NCBI RefSeq assembly: GCF_023806465.1
Contig: NZ_JAMSLS010000001.1
Span: 711,659 to 775,658 of the forward strand
Origin: Thermomicrobium sp. CFH 73360
GTDB taxonomy: Bacteria; Chloroflexota; Chloroflexia; Thermomicrobiales; Thermomicrobiaceae
DNA: 64,000 nt
Direction: 5' to 3'
Shown: positions 18,435-28,420 of the stretch, one piece after another
How the letters are laid out: each line of letters starts with the position of its first letter
Position numbering within the stretch: position 1 is the first letter of the stretch
Position numbers and translations under genes: made by a program
The notes under the pieces: generated by a model
Told to the model about the DNA's origin: nothing
What the model saw: only the letters and a program-made list of their open reading frames with translations
Database searches by the model: none

Positions 18435-19181
18435 GTGCAGGACGAGCGACGAGCGCTGGTGATCGTAGCCCATCCGGATGACATGGAAATCGGCTGTGGC
18501 GGGACGGTTGCCTGGTGGGTCGATGAAGGCTGGACAGTTGACCTGGTTGTGGTGACCGAGGGTGGGAGTGGTGGCCCGGATGACGCCGAGGATGCCAGTC
18601 CCGAGGCACGGCGACGGATCAGTGAGATTCGGAAAGCGGAACAGCGCGAAGGAGCACGCATTCTCGGTGTGCGGACTGTCGAGTTTCTTGACTATCCTGA
18701 TGGGTGCGTTGAGCCAACGTTAGGACTCCGCCGTGATCTTGTCCGCGTTCTTCGGAAGTATCGGCCACAGGTCCTGGTCATCCCTTCACCGGATCGAAGC
18801 TGGTCACCAGCGTACCAGGTTGGTCGTTATCACCCGGACCACCTAGCGGTGGGACAGGCAGCATTGGCGGCCGTCTATCCAGCCGCGGGCAATGCCTGGG
18901 ACTTTCCGGAACTTCTGGAGGAGAGATTGCGTCCTCATCAGGTACAGGAGATCTACGTCATCAATGCGCCAGTCCTCAACCATGCAGTGGACATTACAAC
19001 TACGTTAGACCGCAAGCTGGCCGCACTGAAAGCACATCGGAGCCAGTTCGGCGATCGCTTCGCGCTGCTCGAGCGCTGGCTACGGCAAGCAGCGATGGAG
19101 CGAGGGGTTCGGCACGGCATGCAGTATGCAGAGGAGTTCCACCGCATCCGCGTACGCGAACCCTTTCCGTTCCGCCGGTGA
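18435..19181 (+). CDS. LmbE/PIG-L family N-acetylglucosamine deacetylase-like protein
   Basis: Zinc-dependent amidohydrolase of 248 residues. The zinc site is visible as AHPDDMEIGCGG (His, Asp-Asp) and YHPDHLAVGQAA (second His). This family deacetylates GlcNAc-type substrates, including the MshB and BshB steps of mycothiol and bacillithiol synthesis. The start is GTG 18435 with GGAGGTGAG at 18420-18428. It ends with a strong terminator and seems a single-gene unit, divergent from the protease. An MshC/CysS-like ligase occurs at 49039-50259, but a link between the two is only inference. Confidence 0.9.
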   Translation: MQDERRALVIVAHPDDMEIGCGGTVAWWVDEGWTVDLVVVTEGGSGGPDDAEDASPEARRRISEIRKAEQREGARILGVRTVEFLDYPDGCVEPTLGLRRDLVRVLRKYRPQVLVIPSPDRSWSPAYQVGRYHPDHLAVGQAALAAVYPAAGNAWDFPELLEERLRPHQVQEIYVINAPVLNHAVDITTTLDRKLAALKAHRSQFGDRFALLERWLRQAAMERGVRHGMQYAEEFHRIRVREPFPFRR

Positions 19182-19227
19182 GGCACAGTTCTGAAGAAAT
19201 CGGAAAATGAGCAGCACACAGTCGACC

Positions 19228-19281
19228 AACCGTGCCATCTCCTTCACCTGAACGTAACCGCACGATGGCACGGTTCGTTTT
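19228..19281 (+). terminator. intrinsic terminator after the LmbE-family gene
   Basis: A perfect 12-bp stem (AACCGTGCCATC at 19228-19239 with GATGGCACGGTT at 19264-19275) followed by CGTTTT, 47 bases after the stop codon. Confidence 0.85.
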
Positions 19282-19843
19282 CTCGGCGATCGATGCTCGG
19301 CGCTTGGCATCGGGCATGCTCACCAACTGGGTGAGGGAGGAGATGCATGGAAGCTGCAGTGATCGAGGCAAAAGATTATCTTGTTGTCCCCTCTAGAATC
19401 GCACCAACTGCGGGATAGAAAATGGGATGGAAAGCAACATACTATTCAAACTGTGGAGTATTTAAGTAATATGATCTTTGCACCGTCGCATGCCCTTCCG
19501 CTATTCTCCTGAAGCGCCTTTTGCAACCCTTCATTGCCTGTACGTCGTCTCCTGGCACAACGGTGAAGGCGGGTAAACAGTCTACTGTGCATGGCTCGTC
19601 TGCCCGCACAGCTGTCCTTCTCTGACTGCTGACTGCAGGAGCACTCAGGAAGCAGCAGCTTCAGCTCTGCCTTCACCTTTTGGTGAGTGGGCAAGGCACC
19701 TGCGCCTGACACGTCCTCTGGTTTGAGCAGGCACCGTCGTTGGAGTGTTGTTCTTCCCACACGTCTGCTACCGAAATCAGCCGCAGTATGCGACACTGCT
19801 CGTGGCTTGAGGCTACCTCTTGTGGACAGGAGTGGGGGACAGA
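19282..19843. other. gene-poor stretch with an AT-rich patch
   Basis: Between the LmbE terminator and the BNR-protein gene. It holds the 23-residue ORF at 19347 and an AT-rich patch at about 19420-19480 with TAATAT preceded 17 bases earlier by ATTCAA, a weak promoter-like pair. Base composition differs from the flanks, so it may be foreign or a regulatory region. No other gene is visible. Confidence 0.35.
19347..19418 (+). CDS. possible 23-residue ORF with a strong ribosome site
   Basis: GGAGGAG sits 4-5 bases before ATG 19347 and the frame reads MEAAVIEAKDYLVV then PSRIAPTAG before TAG. After the TAG the same frame continues for 16 more codons (KMGWKATYYSNCGVFK) to TAA at about 19470, in a stretch that is markedly more AT-rich than its surroundings. 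It could be a small peptide, the start of a decayed gene, or chance. I cannot assign a function. Confidence 0.25.
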   Translation: MEAAVIEAKDYLVVPSRIAPTAG

Positions 19844-22800
19844 ATGAATGCCGAGCGACATAGTGTGCATGATCTCATGCGCGCTTTACGCTTCCGCTGC
19901 GTCGGCCCACATCGCGGAGGACGCGTCGTCGCGGTTGTTGGACACCCAGACAACCCGATGACGTTCTACTTCGGCGCCTGTGCCGGTGGGGTATGGAAGA
20001 CCGAAGACGGCGGCACGACCTGGTGGAACATCTCGGACGGCTTCTTCGGTACAGCGGCGGTCGGTGCCATCGCCATTGCGGCCTCCGACCCGAATGTTCT
20101 CTATGTCGGCACGGGCGAGGCCTGTATCCGCGGCAATGTCTCGCACGGTGACGGTGTCTACAAATCGACCGATGGTGGGCGGACCTGGGTCAACGTTGGA
20201 CTCCGTGACACACGGCACATCGCCAAGATCCGCGTCCATCCAACGAATCCCGACCTTGTCTACGTCGCTGCGCTCGGACACGCCTTTGGGCCCAATGAGG
20301 AACGCGGTGTCTTTCGCAGCCGAGACGGCGGGCGCTCCTGGGAACGGGTTCTGTATCGGGACGCACAAACCGGCGCAATCGATCTTGTCATGGCTCCCCA
20401 CAATCCTCGCATCCTCTATGCTGCACTCTGGCAAGCGCGTCGCTGGCCTTGGAAGTTCGAGAGTGGGGGCCCTGGTTCCGGAATCTTCCGCTCCACCGAC
20501 GGGGGTGAGACGTGGGAGGAACTCACCCGCAAACCTGGGCTTCCAAAGGGAATCATTGGACGAGTTGGACTCGCGGTTTCCGCCAAACCCGGTCGCCTCT
20601 GGGCACTTGTGGAAGCTGAGGACGGCGCTCTTTTCCGCTCTGAGGATTACGGTGAATCGTGGGAGCGCGTGAGTGACAAGGGAGACCTCCGCTGGCGCGC
20701 CTGGTACTTCCACCACCTCTGCGCCGATCCGGTTGATCCGGATACGCTCTGGGTACTGGATCTCAGACTCTGGAAGTCGATCGATGGTGGACACACCTTT
20801 ACCGAGGTACCCACACCACACGGGGACCACCACGACCACTGGATCGACCCGAAGAACCCGCTGCGAATGATCAACGGCAATGACGGCGGCGCCTGCATCA
20901 GCTTCGATGGCGGCCGCACCTGGTCAACCCAGTTCAATCAGCCGACGGCACAGCTTTACCACATCACTGTCGACAGCCGTTTCCCCTACTGGATCTACGG
21001 CTCCCAGCAAGACAACACGGCAATCGCGCTCCCGAGCCGCTCCGTGAACGGTGCGATTACCACCTGTGAATGGATTGAGCCCGGTGGTGGTGAGAGCGGG
21101 TATATTGCGGTCAAGCCAGATGATCCCGACATCGTGATCGGTGGAGCGATCGGCAGTGGTGAGGGAAATGGCCGCCTCATCCGGTACAACCGCCGGACCG
21201 GCGAGCAGCGCAATATCACCGTTTGGCCCTATGAGACCAGCATGGCTGAGGGCGCCGAGTCACTCCGCTATCGCTTCCAGTGGACGTTCCCCATCCTTTT
21301 CTCTCCCCACGACCCGAACACGCTGTATGTCTGCTCCCAGGTCGTCCATCGCTCCCGGGATCTTGGCTACACCTGGGAAGTGATCAGCCCTGACCTTACA
21401 CGCAGCGACCCCGACAAGCTGAAGCCGTCGGGCGGGCCGATCACCCGCGATAACACCGGTGCTGAGGTCTATTGCACGATCTTCTCTTTCGTCGAGTCAC
21501 CACATCGCCCCGGTGTCTTCTGGGCAGGCACAGACGACGGCCTGGTGCACGTCTCACGTGACGGTGGTACCACCTGGGAGATGGTGACACCGCCGGAGCT
21601 CCCAGAATGGGCGACTGTTGCTTCGCTCGAAGTTTCGCCGCACGACCCAGAAACGGTCTATCTTGCAGCTCACCGTTACCGGCTGGACGATCCAGCACCC
21701 TACCTGTTCAAGACAAGCGACGGTGGGCGAACCTGGCTTTCCCTGCGCGGCGACCTGCCGGGCGAGACAATTTGTCGCGTGCTTCGGGTCGATCCGGTGA
21801 AGCCAGGCCTTCTCTACCTCGGCACGGAGACAGGGCTCTGGATCTCCTTCGATGATGGTCACCACTGGCATCGCTGGCAAGGGAACCTCCCCACCTGCCC
21901 AATCTATGATCTGGTCATCAAGGAGGACGATCTGGTCATCGCGACACACGGCCGCAGCTTCTGGATTCTCGACGACGTGACGCCGCTCCGGCAGTTCGAT
22001 TCCTCCTCACTCGCCGGGCCAGCGTATCTTTTCGCCCCGCGACCGACTGTCCGCCTCAAAACCTATCCAGGGTTCGGCAGTGAGGTACCGAATACGGTGA
22101 GCTACCGCTGGGCGGGCCCCATCGTCTACGCTGCCTGGGTCACGGAACGGCCAACCGGAGTGAAGGAAGCTCAACCACTCGATGCGGGAGAGAATCCGCC
22201 CGACGGTGCCATCGTGACCTACTATCTCGCAGAGGAGCCAACCGAGGTGACACTCACGATCTTGGATGCCGAGGGGCGTGAGCTGCGACGCTTCTCGAGC
22301 GAAAAGCCTGTTGATCCCTACCCGGATATTCCCGAAGGAAAGAAGCCCTCGCTCCCGCCGCGTCTGGACAAAACACCGGGATTCCACCGCTTCGTCTGGG
22401 ACTTGCGCGTGGAGGGAGCTCGACGCGCAATCGGCGACAAGCCATACGAGGGATATCTCGTCGGACCGCGCGTCGTGCCCAGTACGTACCAGGTACGCCT
22501 CACCGTCGGTGACCACAGTTGGACGCAGCCACTCGAGATCCGACCTGATCCGCGGCTCACCGTCACGCGAGAGGATCTCGAGCGGCAGTTCGACCTGCTC
22601 TTGCGTATCCGCGACAAAGTTTCAGAGGCGCACGACGCCATTAACCGCTTGCGCGATGCGCGCCACCAGCTCGACGAGTGGCAACGACGACTTGAGGCAT
22701 CCAACGGAGCAGATGAACTCCTCGAAGCGGTACGCGCTCTTCGTGACCGACTTGGATCGCTTATCGACGAACTTCTGGAACCGCGGATGGATGACCCCCG

Positions 22801-23038
22801 TCAATTTCCCTGGCGTGCGCCGGCACGGTTGGCAGTGTTGCAGAGCTTTGTTGACAGTGCCGACGACCGGCCGACAGCTGCCGAGGAAGCGGTCTATCGC
22901 GAACTTGCTGCGGAAATCGACGCCATCCTCGCACGCGTGCGACAAGCGCTCGAGGAGGAACTCCCTACACTCGGCCACCGACTGCTCGAGGCTGGAGCCA
23001 GCCCCATTTTGCCGCGACCAGTCCTGGCTCGCCCCTAA
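19844..23038 (+). CDS. large VPS10/BNR-repeat (sortilin-like beta-propeller) protein
   Basis: 1064 residues from ATG 19844 (GGGGGA upstream). The first ~750 residues carry many copies of the Asp-box pattern, such as KTEDGGTTWWNISDG, KSTDGGRTWVNVG, RSRDGGRSWERV and KTSDGGRTWLSL, typical of BNR/VPS10 ten-bladed propellers. The C-terminal ~300 residues hold a beta-domain (TYYLAEEPTEVTLTILDAEG) and then a helical segment rich in Glu and Arg. No signal peptide is visible (start MNAERHSVHDLMRAL), so it seems cytosolic, unlike many relatives. Enzymes with this layout act on glycans or serve as binding scaffolds; the role here is unknown. Confidence 0.88.
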   Translation: MNAERHSVHDLMRALRFRCVGPHRGGRVVAVVGHPDNPMTFYFGACAGGVWKTEDGGTTWWNISDGFFGTAAVGAIAIAASDPNVLYVGTGEACIRGNVSHGDGVYKSTDGGRTWVNVGLRDTRHIAKIRVHPTNPDLVYVAALGHAFGPNEERGVFRSRDGGRSWERVLYRDAQTGAIDLVMAPHNPRILYAALWQARRWPWKFESGGPGSGIFRSTDGGETWEELTRKPGLPKGIIGRVGLAVSAKPGRLWALVEAEDGALFRSEDYGESWERVSDKGDLRWRAWYFHHLCADPVDPDTLWVLDLRLWKSIDGGHTFTEVPTPHGDHHDHWIDPKNPLRMINGNDGGACISFDGGRTWSTQFNQPTAQLYHITVDSRFPYWIYGSQQDNTAIALPSRSVNGAITTCEWIEPGGGESGYIAVKPDDPDIVIGGAIGSGEGNGRLIRYNRRTGEQRNITVWPYETSMAEGAESLRYRFQWTFPILFSPHDPNTLYVCSQVVHRSRDLGYTWEVISPDLTRSDPDKLKPSGGPITRDNTGAEVYCTIFSFVESPHRPGVFWAGTDDGLVHVSRDGGTTWEMVTPPELPEWATVASLEVSPHDPETVYLAAHRYRLDDPAPYLFKTSDGGRTWLSLRGDLPGETICRVLRVDPVKPGLLYLGTETGLWISFDDGHHWHRWQGNLPTCPIYDLVIKEDDLVIATHGRSFWILDDVTPLRQFDSSSLAGPAYLFAPRPTVRLKTYPGFGSEVPNTVSYRWAGPIVYAAWVTERPTGVKEAQPLDAGENPPDGAIVTYYLAEEPTEVTLTILDAEGRELRRFSSEKPVDPYPDIPEGKKPSLPPRLDKTPGFHRFVWDLRVEGARRAIGDKPYEGYLVGPRVVPSTYQVRLTVGDHSWTQPLEIRPDPRLTVTREDLERQFDLLLRIRDKVSEAHDAINRLRDARHQLDEWQRRLEASNGADELLEAVRALRDRLGSLIDELLEPRMDDPRQFPWRAPARLAVLQSFVDSADDRPTAAEEAVYRELAAEIDAILARVRQALEEELPTLGHRLLEAGASPILPRPVLARP

Positions 23039-23055
23039 CGGCGACTGCTCGCCTT

Positions 23056-23094
23056 GGTACAGCGGGTGAGGAGTGTCAACCCACCCGCTGTGCC
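23056..23094 (+). terminator. hairpin terminator after the BNR-protein gene
   Basis: A 13-bp stem (GGTACAGCGGGTG with CACCCGCTGTGCC, one G-T wobble) starting 18 bases after the stop. No T-run follows, so termination is likely but not certain. The stem core is close to that of the terminator at 7983. Confidence 0.6.
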
Positions 23095-23965
23095 AACGTC
23101 TGCCTCATCGAGACAGAGAACAAACTCTTCTGGAGCAATGCCGTATCTCCCGCTGGGCGATCCTCCAGCGACGGAGGCCAACTTGGGCAATGCAGGAATC
23201 GTCCCAAACGGGATGCGCCCATCAGCCACGTCACCAAGCCCCGAGCCACCGCATCACAGAGACGAGACACGGCGAGCAAGTGGTACCTCACCCACCCAGT
23301 TCCGCTCACCAAGGAGGCGACTTCTTGCACTTGGACCTACGACGTACGCTGAGAAGAACGTCTTTCAGTGGGGAGAAGGGACAAGAAAACGGGGGCGTGG
23401 CAACCCGTCCCCGAGCTGCCTGACGTCGGTGATAGACCGGTTCGCAGAGGCAAACGCCCACGAACCACAAGTGGCGCGTTGGTTCTCTACCCAACTCTGC
23501 TCCACTTTCGCCTTCTGTGGAGACATGCCACGCTCAGCCCGCGTGGACCAGTACAGATGCCCCCTGGCGCAACACGGTGTCCTGACTGGGAACCCTTCTT
23601 CACGCTGGTCACCCGCAGCGCCCTCTGAGTCCTACAGACCATGCCAACACGCCTCAGGTGGCTGGAAATGCAGTAGCGCTCCGTTGCGTCGCCAGATGTG
23701 TCACCTGACCGCCGCTGTGGTGGTGAAACTTCTCGCAGCGGTGCGCGCTGCCTGGGCCAACGCTGCATGAGCGGCTACCCCGTTGAATCGGGCACAGACC
23801 GGCACCGCTGAACGGTCCGCACGACAAAGCATCGACAATCGGTGCACGCATCACTCTCTGAAAAGAGCAGACTATGCCACCTCTCAGAAGTGGTTCGACG
23901 TCCTCAACACTGACCCTGGATGCTTGCACAGCTCCGACGCGAACCCCACGGGACAGCAAGCCTGC
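23095..23965. other. gene-free stretch
   Basis: About 870 bases between the BNR gene and the HIT gene. The open frames are Arg/Ser/Pro-rich and lack ribosome sites and domains. No repeats, promoters or RNA motifs were recognised. Confidence 0.4.
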
Positions 23966-24313
23966 TCAGCCCAGCGGCAGGCGGAGTGGATTACCCCCGA
24001 GCAAGTGGAAGTGCAGATGGAACACGCTCTGCCCCGCGTCGGGTCCGACGTTGGTGACGAGCCGGTAGCCACGCTCGGCAAGCCCCTGTTCCCGCGCCAC
24101 CCGTGCAGCGACTTGAAGACACCGACCGAGGAGAACAGGATCGGCCGATTCTGCCTCAGCAAGTGAACGAATGTGTTGATTCGGAACGACCAGCAAGTGG
24201 ACGCGCGCTTGCGGATGGATGTCCCAGAAGACCGTCACGGTGTCATCTTGATAGACTTTTCGCGCTGACTGGCGACCAGCGACAATCTCACAAAAGATGC
24301 AGAAATCGGTCAT
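23966..24313 (-). CDS. HIT family hydrolase (HinT-like)
   Basis: Nucleotide-binding hydrolase of the histidine-triad family, 115 residues, usually acting on AMP-lysine or similar phosphoramidates as a homodimer. The zinc-type N-terminus CIFCEIVAG and the triad SVFHLHFHLLGG (HxHxH) are both present. The start is ATG 24313, with GAGGAGGG 5 bases upstream on this strand; the frame is open further upstream but without a ribosome site. It is divergent from fpg with only 29 bases between the two start codons, so the promoters must overlap. Confidence 0.93.
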   Translation of the reverse strand: MTDFCIFCEIVAGRQSARKVYQDDTVTVFWDIHPQARVHLLVVPNQHIRSLAEAESADPVLLGRCLQVAARVAREQGLAERGYRLVTNVGPDAGQSVFHLHFHLLGGNPLRLPLG

Positions 24314-24342
24314 CCCATCCCTCCTCATCCGGTGAGGCCGAC

Positions 24343-25236
24343 GTGCCAGAACTGCCAGAAGTCGAAACAATTCGCCGGACACTCGCCCCGCTGCTCATCG
24401 GCGCAACCGTTCTGGCCGCGCTGCGCGGCGAGCGTCCCGAGGATATTCTGCTCGATCCGTGGTCCATGTTCGCACGTCGCGTGCGTGGCCGGCAGATTGT
24501 TGCGCTCGAGCGACGGGGGAAGTATCTCGCGTTCCGGTTGAGCGATGAAGGCCGATTACTCATCCACCTTGGAATGACGGGGGAACTCCGCCTCAGTCGA
24601 CCCGATGTTCCGCCACCCCGACACTGTCACCTTGGACTGGTACTCCGCTCTCCGTACCCGCTTCCGGTGACGTTCATCGACCCACGTCGTCGCTTTGTGC
24701 TCCGCTATCGCGATATCCGCCGTTTCGGCCGCATAGGACTCCTTGCACCAGAGGACTGGGCAGCACTCTCGCAGCGGCTCGGGCCCGAACCACTCGACCC
24801 AGAACTGGACGCGCTCACACTCTGGCAGCGGCTCGTCCATCGTCACACGAGCGTGAAAGCAGCCTTGCTTCACCAAGCACTGATTGCTGGTATCGGCAAC
24901 ATTTACGCTGACGAGGCATTATTCCAGGCCGGCATTCATCCACTGCGCCGCTGTGACACACTCACACTGTCCGAAGTGGAGCGGCTCTTGACCGCCGTGC
25001 GGAGCGTGCTCACCGCGGCCATTGAGAGTCAGGGGACAACCATCCGTGATTACCGCGATCCGCACGGTCGCACGGGCCGCTACCAATTCCAGCTGCAGAT
25101 CTATGGTCAGCGGCCAGGCACTCCTTGCCCGAAATGCGGAACACCGCTTGAGCGGGTGCGCGTCGCCGGCCGTAGCAGCACCGCTTGCCCACGGTGTCAG
25201 CCACTTGTCTGCAACACCCCTTGTTCGAGCTCGTAA
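24343..25236 (+). CDS. mutM: formamidopyrimidine-DNA glycosylase (Fpg/MutM)
   Basis: Base-excision repair enzyme that removes 8-oxoguanine and formamidopyrimidines and nicks the abasic site. The N-terminus PELPEVETIRR supplies the catalytic Pro and Glu; the start is therefore GTG 24343, with the initiator Met removed. The helix-two-turn-helix segment is HQALIAGIGNIYADEALF, and the C-terminal zinc finger is CPKCG ... CPRCQ. It has 297 residues, slightly above the usual 270-280 because of a tail ending NTPCSSS. It is divergent from the HIT gene. Confidence 0.96.
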   Translation: MPELPEVETIRRTLAPLLIGATVLAALRGERPEDILLDPWSMFARRVRGRQIVALERRGKYLAFRLSDEGRLLIHLGMTGELRLSRPDVPPPRHCHLGLVLRSPYPLPVTFIDPRRRFVLRYRDIRRFGRIGLLAPEDWAALSQRLGPEPLDPELDALTLWQRLVHRHTSVKAALLHQALIAGIGNIYADEALFQAGIHPLRRCDTLTLSEVERLLTAVRSVLTAAIESQGTTIRDYRDPHGRTGRYQFQLQIYGQRPGTPCPKCGTPLERVRVAGRSSTACPRCQPLVCNTPCSSS

Positions 25237-25271
25237 GGTCACTGAAACAGCCGACGGCAAGGCAACAGATG

Positions 25272-26510
25272 TCAACGCCGCTCTTCGTTCAGGGTCGTGA
25301 ACTCCTGTGCATCCGGGTCGAGTACTGGACAGTTATCGCCATCCGGGAGAAGCTCAGGATGCTTGAGACCACTGCCAGTGAGGAAAAGCGCGACTTCGTC
25401 TGCAGGAGTGAGCCAGCCGCTGTCGCGAAGCGTGAGCAGCGCCGCAAGCGTCGCACCGGCTTCGGGGGACACAAGGATACCTTCGGTACGAGCGAGGAGC
25501 CGCATTCCTTCGAGCAACGCCGCATCACTTACAGTGACAGCAGTGCCGCCACTCCGCCGAACCGCATCGAGCACCAAGCGGTCTCCGATCGTCATTGGAA
25601 CACGCAGCCCTGGAGCGACTGTCGTGGCATGCTCCCATCGTGCAGCGGTCGATACCCCTTCATGGAACGCACGGACAAGCGGTGCGCACCCTTCGGGCTG
25701 CACCAGCACCAGGCGCGGCCGTTCTGGGCCGAGGAGGCCGAGCACCTCGAGTTCGCTGAACGCTTTCCACATTCCCACGATGCCGGTACCACCCCCGGTG
25801 GGATAGATGATCACGTCAGGAATCCGCCAACCGAGTTGCTCAACCAGCTCTATCCCCATCGTCTTCTTTCCCTCAGCCCGATACGGCTCACGGAGCGTCG
25901 AGAGATCGACCCAACCACGCTCGCCAGCAAGGCGCCGGACGAGCCGCCCACAGTCGGTGATGAGACCGCGCACCCGATAGACGTGGGCACCGTACGCCAG
26001 GCACTCAGCGAGGATCGTCCGTGGTGTGTCGACCGGGATGAAGACGTAGGCCGGGATACCCGCTCGCGCAGCATAAGCGCTCAGCGCCGCAGCAGCATTC
26101 CCCGCCGAGGGCAACGCAACTGCCTGCGCACCCAGCTCCACTGCACGACTCACAGCAACTGCTAAGCCGCGCGCCTTGAAGCTACCGGTCGGGTTGCGAC
26201 TCTCATCCTTGAGCCAAAGCTGCCGGATGCCGAGATTATGCGCGAGGCGCTGCGCCGCAAGTAGTGGAGTGCCGCCTTCGCCCAATGTCAGGCGAAAGCG
26301 CGGATCACGCACTGGTAGTAACTCCGCGTAGCGCCACAGGTTCCATGGACGCTCGCTTAGCCGAGCAGGATGGAACGTTCGGCGTGCACGCTCAAGATCG
26401 TAGTGCGCTGCAAGCACACCGCCACAGCACGGGCACGTACCGTGGAGCTCGTCGGCAGCAAGTTCCGTTCCACAGGCCGTACAGCTGAGGTGTGTCAGGG
26501 CACTCTCCAC
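25272..26510 (-). CDS. thrC: threonine synthase
   Basis: PLP enzyme converting O-phosphohomoserine to threonine; 412 residues with the GTG 26510 start. An N-terminal zinc-ribbon (CTACGTELAADELHGTCPCCG) precedes the fold II PLP domain. The PLP-binding lysine is in NPTGSFKARGL, and the phosphate loop is YPTGGGTGIVGMWKAF. The frame is open to 26699, but that extension is Arg-rich and unconvincing; the start is not certain. Cysteate synthase and related fold II enzymes are alternatives, but the zinc-ribbon form is typical of threonine synthase. It is convergent with mutM, with 35 bases between stops. Confidence 0.9.
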   Translation of the reverse strand: MESALTHLSCTACGTELAADELHGTCPCCGGVLAAHYDLERARRTFHPARLSERPWNLWRYAELLPVRDPRFRLTLGEGGTPLLAAQRLAHNLGIRQLWLKDESRNPTGSFKARGLAVAVSRAVELGAQAVALPSAGNAAAALSAYAARAGIPAYVFIPVDTPRTILAECLAYGAHVYRVRGLITDCGRLVRRLAGERGWVDLSTLREPYRAEGKKTMGIELVEQLGWRIPDVIIYPTGGGTGIVGMWKAFSELEVLGLLGPERPRLVLVQPEGCAPLVRAFHEGVSTAARWEHATTVAPGLRVPMTIGDRLVLDAVRRSGGTAVTVSDAALLEGMRLLARTEGILVSPEAGATLAALLTLRDSGWLTPADEVALFLTGSGLKHPELLPDGDNCPVLDPDAQEFTTLNEERR

Positions 26511-27238
26511 GACAACCCGTTCCCCGGCGCATTGTATCCCACCTTCGGGAGGAGGGACGCGACCATCCACAGGTCGCAAAGCTGTATCCTTGCCCTGCCG
26601 TTGGTCAGGACAAACAGCCCGCTTCGTCAGCGTTCGCCATTTGTCAAATGCGGTCTTGCCCTCGGAGTCTGGTCCGGTGAGGCGCAGTCGGCAACGCACG
26701 AGCGGTTCTCGGCGTAGAGGCGAGTAGACTTTCCGTCCCGCTGGTGATCCTGTGTCTGGGTCATGGTGTAAGGATGGTAGTCGCAGGAGACAACGAGCCT
26801 GCGATTGTCCTTGAGCATGCGACCCTCGACGACCCTGGCAACACGACCGGAAGACTTTTGTTGTCCCTTACCGGTTTTCTCATCAAAGGGCCACACTCCC
26901 AGATGGATCTCTCACGACAGACCACGCTGTGACGCACGGTGATGAAATCAAGTCCACAGCCTCACTGCCGAACAGAGGTTGTCCCGCAGCCAGGATCCCA
27001 GAGAACCTGCAACGAGCCACTGATGACGATCTCTTATCCCGCTTCGATCTTGTCGCTTTTCTCCCCCGGCGGTTCAAACCCCTGAACCGCCAGACATAGC
27101 GTCGCCTCGTCTGCATACCTTGACACGAGGCCACTCAATGCGTTATGTTCCGTTGGTTGGCAGACTTCGCAGGCCGGCGCGAGCCGTCGCCGGCATCCCG
27201 AGCGTCCAAAGGACAGGTGAGGGACGGGAGGTGGTGCC
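26511..27238. other. gene-free stretch between thrC and the GT4 gene
   Basis: Two small overlapping frames here read fairly naturally (minus 26627-26896, MWPFDEKTGKG...; plus 26744-26932, ending MDLSRQTTL), but neither has a ribosome site or known domain, and I do not call them genes. On the minus strand, TACAAT about 30 bases before the thrC start could be a -10 element. A perfect 9-bp hairpin (GGCGGTTCA with TGAACCGCC) sits at 27068-27091, function unknown. Confidence 0.35.
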
Positions 27239-28420
27239 ATGCGGATCGCGCAGATCGCACCGCTCATCGAAGCGGTGCCCCCCAAGCTGTACGGGGGGAC
27301 GGAGCGAGTGGTCTCTGCGCTCGTCGAGGAACTTGTGCGCCGTGGGCACGACGTGACGCTCTTTGCGACCGCTGACTCGCAGACGAGCGCACGCTTAGTG
27401 CCCATGGCCGAAGGGGGGTTGCGACTCCTCGGTCTCAAGGACCCGATTGCCTTGCACGTCGCGATGCTTGAGGAGGTTTATGCCCAGGCCGATGAGTTCG
27501 ATATTATCCACTCCCATGTCGACTACCTGACATTTCCTTTCGCCCGTGGAGTGACGACACCGACGGTGACAACCCTCCACGGTCGACTCGATCTGCCCGA
27601 GACACGCCGAGTGCTCTCTCGCTTCACCGACCAGCGGTTGATCAGTATTAGCTGGAGCCAACGAGCGCCGGTCGCCGATTTGCCCTTGCGCTGGGTCGGT
27701 ACTGTCTACAACGGTGTCTGTTTGGAACGCTTTCCCTTCCGCCCCAAGCCAGACGATCCACCGTATCTTGCCTTTGTCGGCCGTATCTCCCCCGAAAAGC
27801 GACCAGACTGGGCGATCGAAGTTGCACGTCGCGCTGGACTCCCGCTCAAGATCGGCGCAAAGATCGATCCAGCTGACCGCGACTGGGCGGAAGAGCACTT
27901 CCTGCCGCTGCTCGGAACGCCAGGTGTTGAGTATCTCGGTGAAGTCGACGACCGCCAGAAAGCTGAACTTCTTGGTGGAGCACTCGCGCTTCTATTCCCG
28001 ATCGATTGGCCAGAGCCATTCGGCCTGGTGCTCATCGAGTCGATGGCCTGCGGAACGCCGGTCATTGCCTTCCCCGGTGGAGCAGTGAACGAAATTGTTC
28101 TCGATGGCGTGACGGGCTTCGTTTGCCGGAGCCGGACGTTCGACGAGATGGTCCAGGCAGTGCATCGCATTGAACAGCTCGATCGTGCAGCCTGCCGATG
28201 GCATGCCGAGCAGCACTTCTCGAGCGCGGCCATGACCGATGCCTATGAGGCGATCTATCACCAGCTCTTGCTCGAGCAGGCGACGCCACTCGTTGTCAGT
28301 GCAGACGGCTATTTCACCTCGGTGACGATTGATGACGTGCGGAGGCTCCCACCTGTTGGTAGTGAGATTGGGCGAACTGCCAGCGGTAAATTCACGACTC
28401 CGGCTCCGCGAGAGCACTGA
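27239..28420 (+). CDS. family 4 glycosyltransferase
   Basis: GT-B fold sugar transferase of 393 residues. The N-terminal motif PPKLYGGTERVVSALVEELVRRGHDVTLFAT marks the acceptor domain, and the donor side has FVGRISPEKRPDWAIE and the FGLVLIESMACGTPVIAFPGGAVNEIV segment with the E(x7)E motif. The start ATG has GGGAGGTGG upstream. Acceptor and product cannot be told. Its last 29 bases overlap the convergent LLM gene. Confidence 0.92.
   Translation: MRIAQIAPLIEAVPPKLYGGTERVVSALVEELVRRGHDVTLFATADSQTSARLVPMAEGGLRLLGLKDPIALHVAMLEEVYAQADEFDIIHSHVDYLTFPFARGVTTPTVTTLHGRLDLPETRRVLSRFTDQRLISISWSQRAPVADLPLRWVGTVYNGVCLERFPFRPKPDDPPYLAFVGRISPEKRPDWAIEVARRAGLPLKIGAKIDPADRDWAEEHFLPLLGTPGVEYLGEVDDRQKAELLGGALALLFPIDWPEPFGLVLIESMACGTPVIAFPGGAVNEIVLDGVTGFVCRSRTFDEMVQAVHRIEQLDRAACRWHAEQHFSSAAMTDAYEAIYHQLLLEQATPLVVSADGYFTSVTIDDVRRLPPVGSEIGRTASGKFTTPAPREH

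Noticed and set aside
26627..26932. Two overlapping natural-looking small frames upstream of thrC
   Set aside because: No ribosome site, no known domain, and they exclude each other; at most one could be real.
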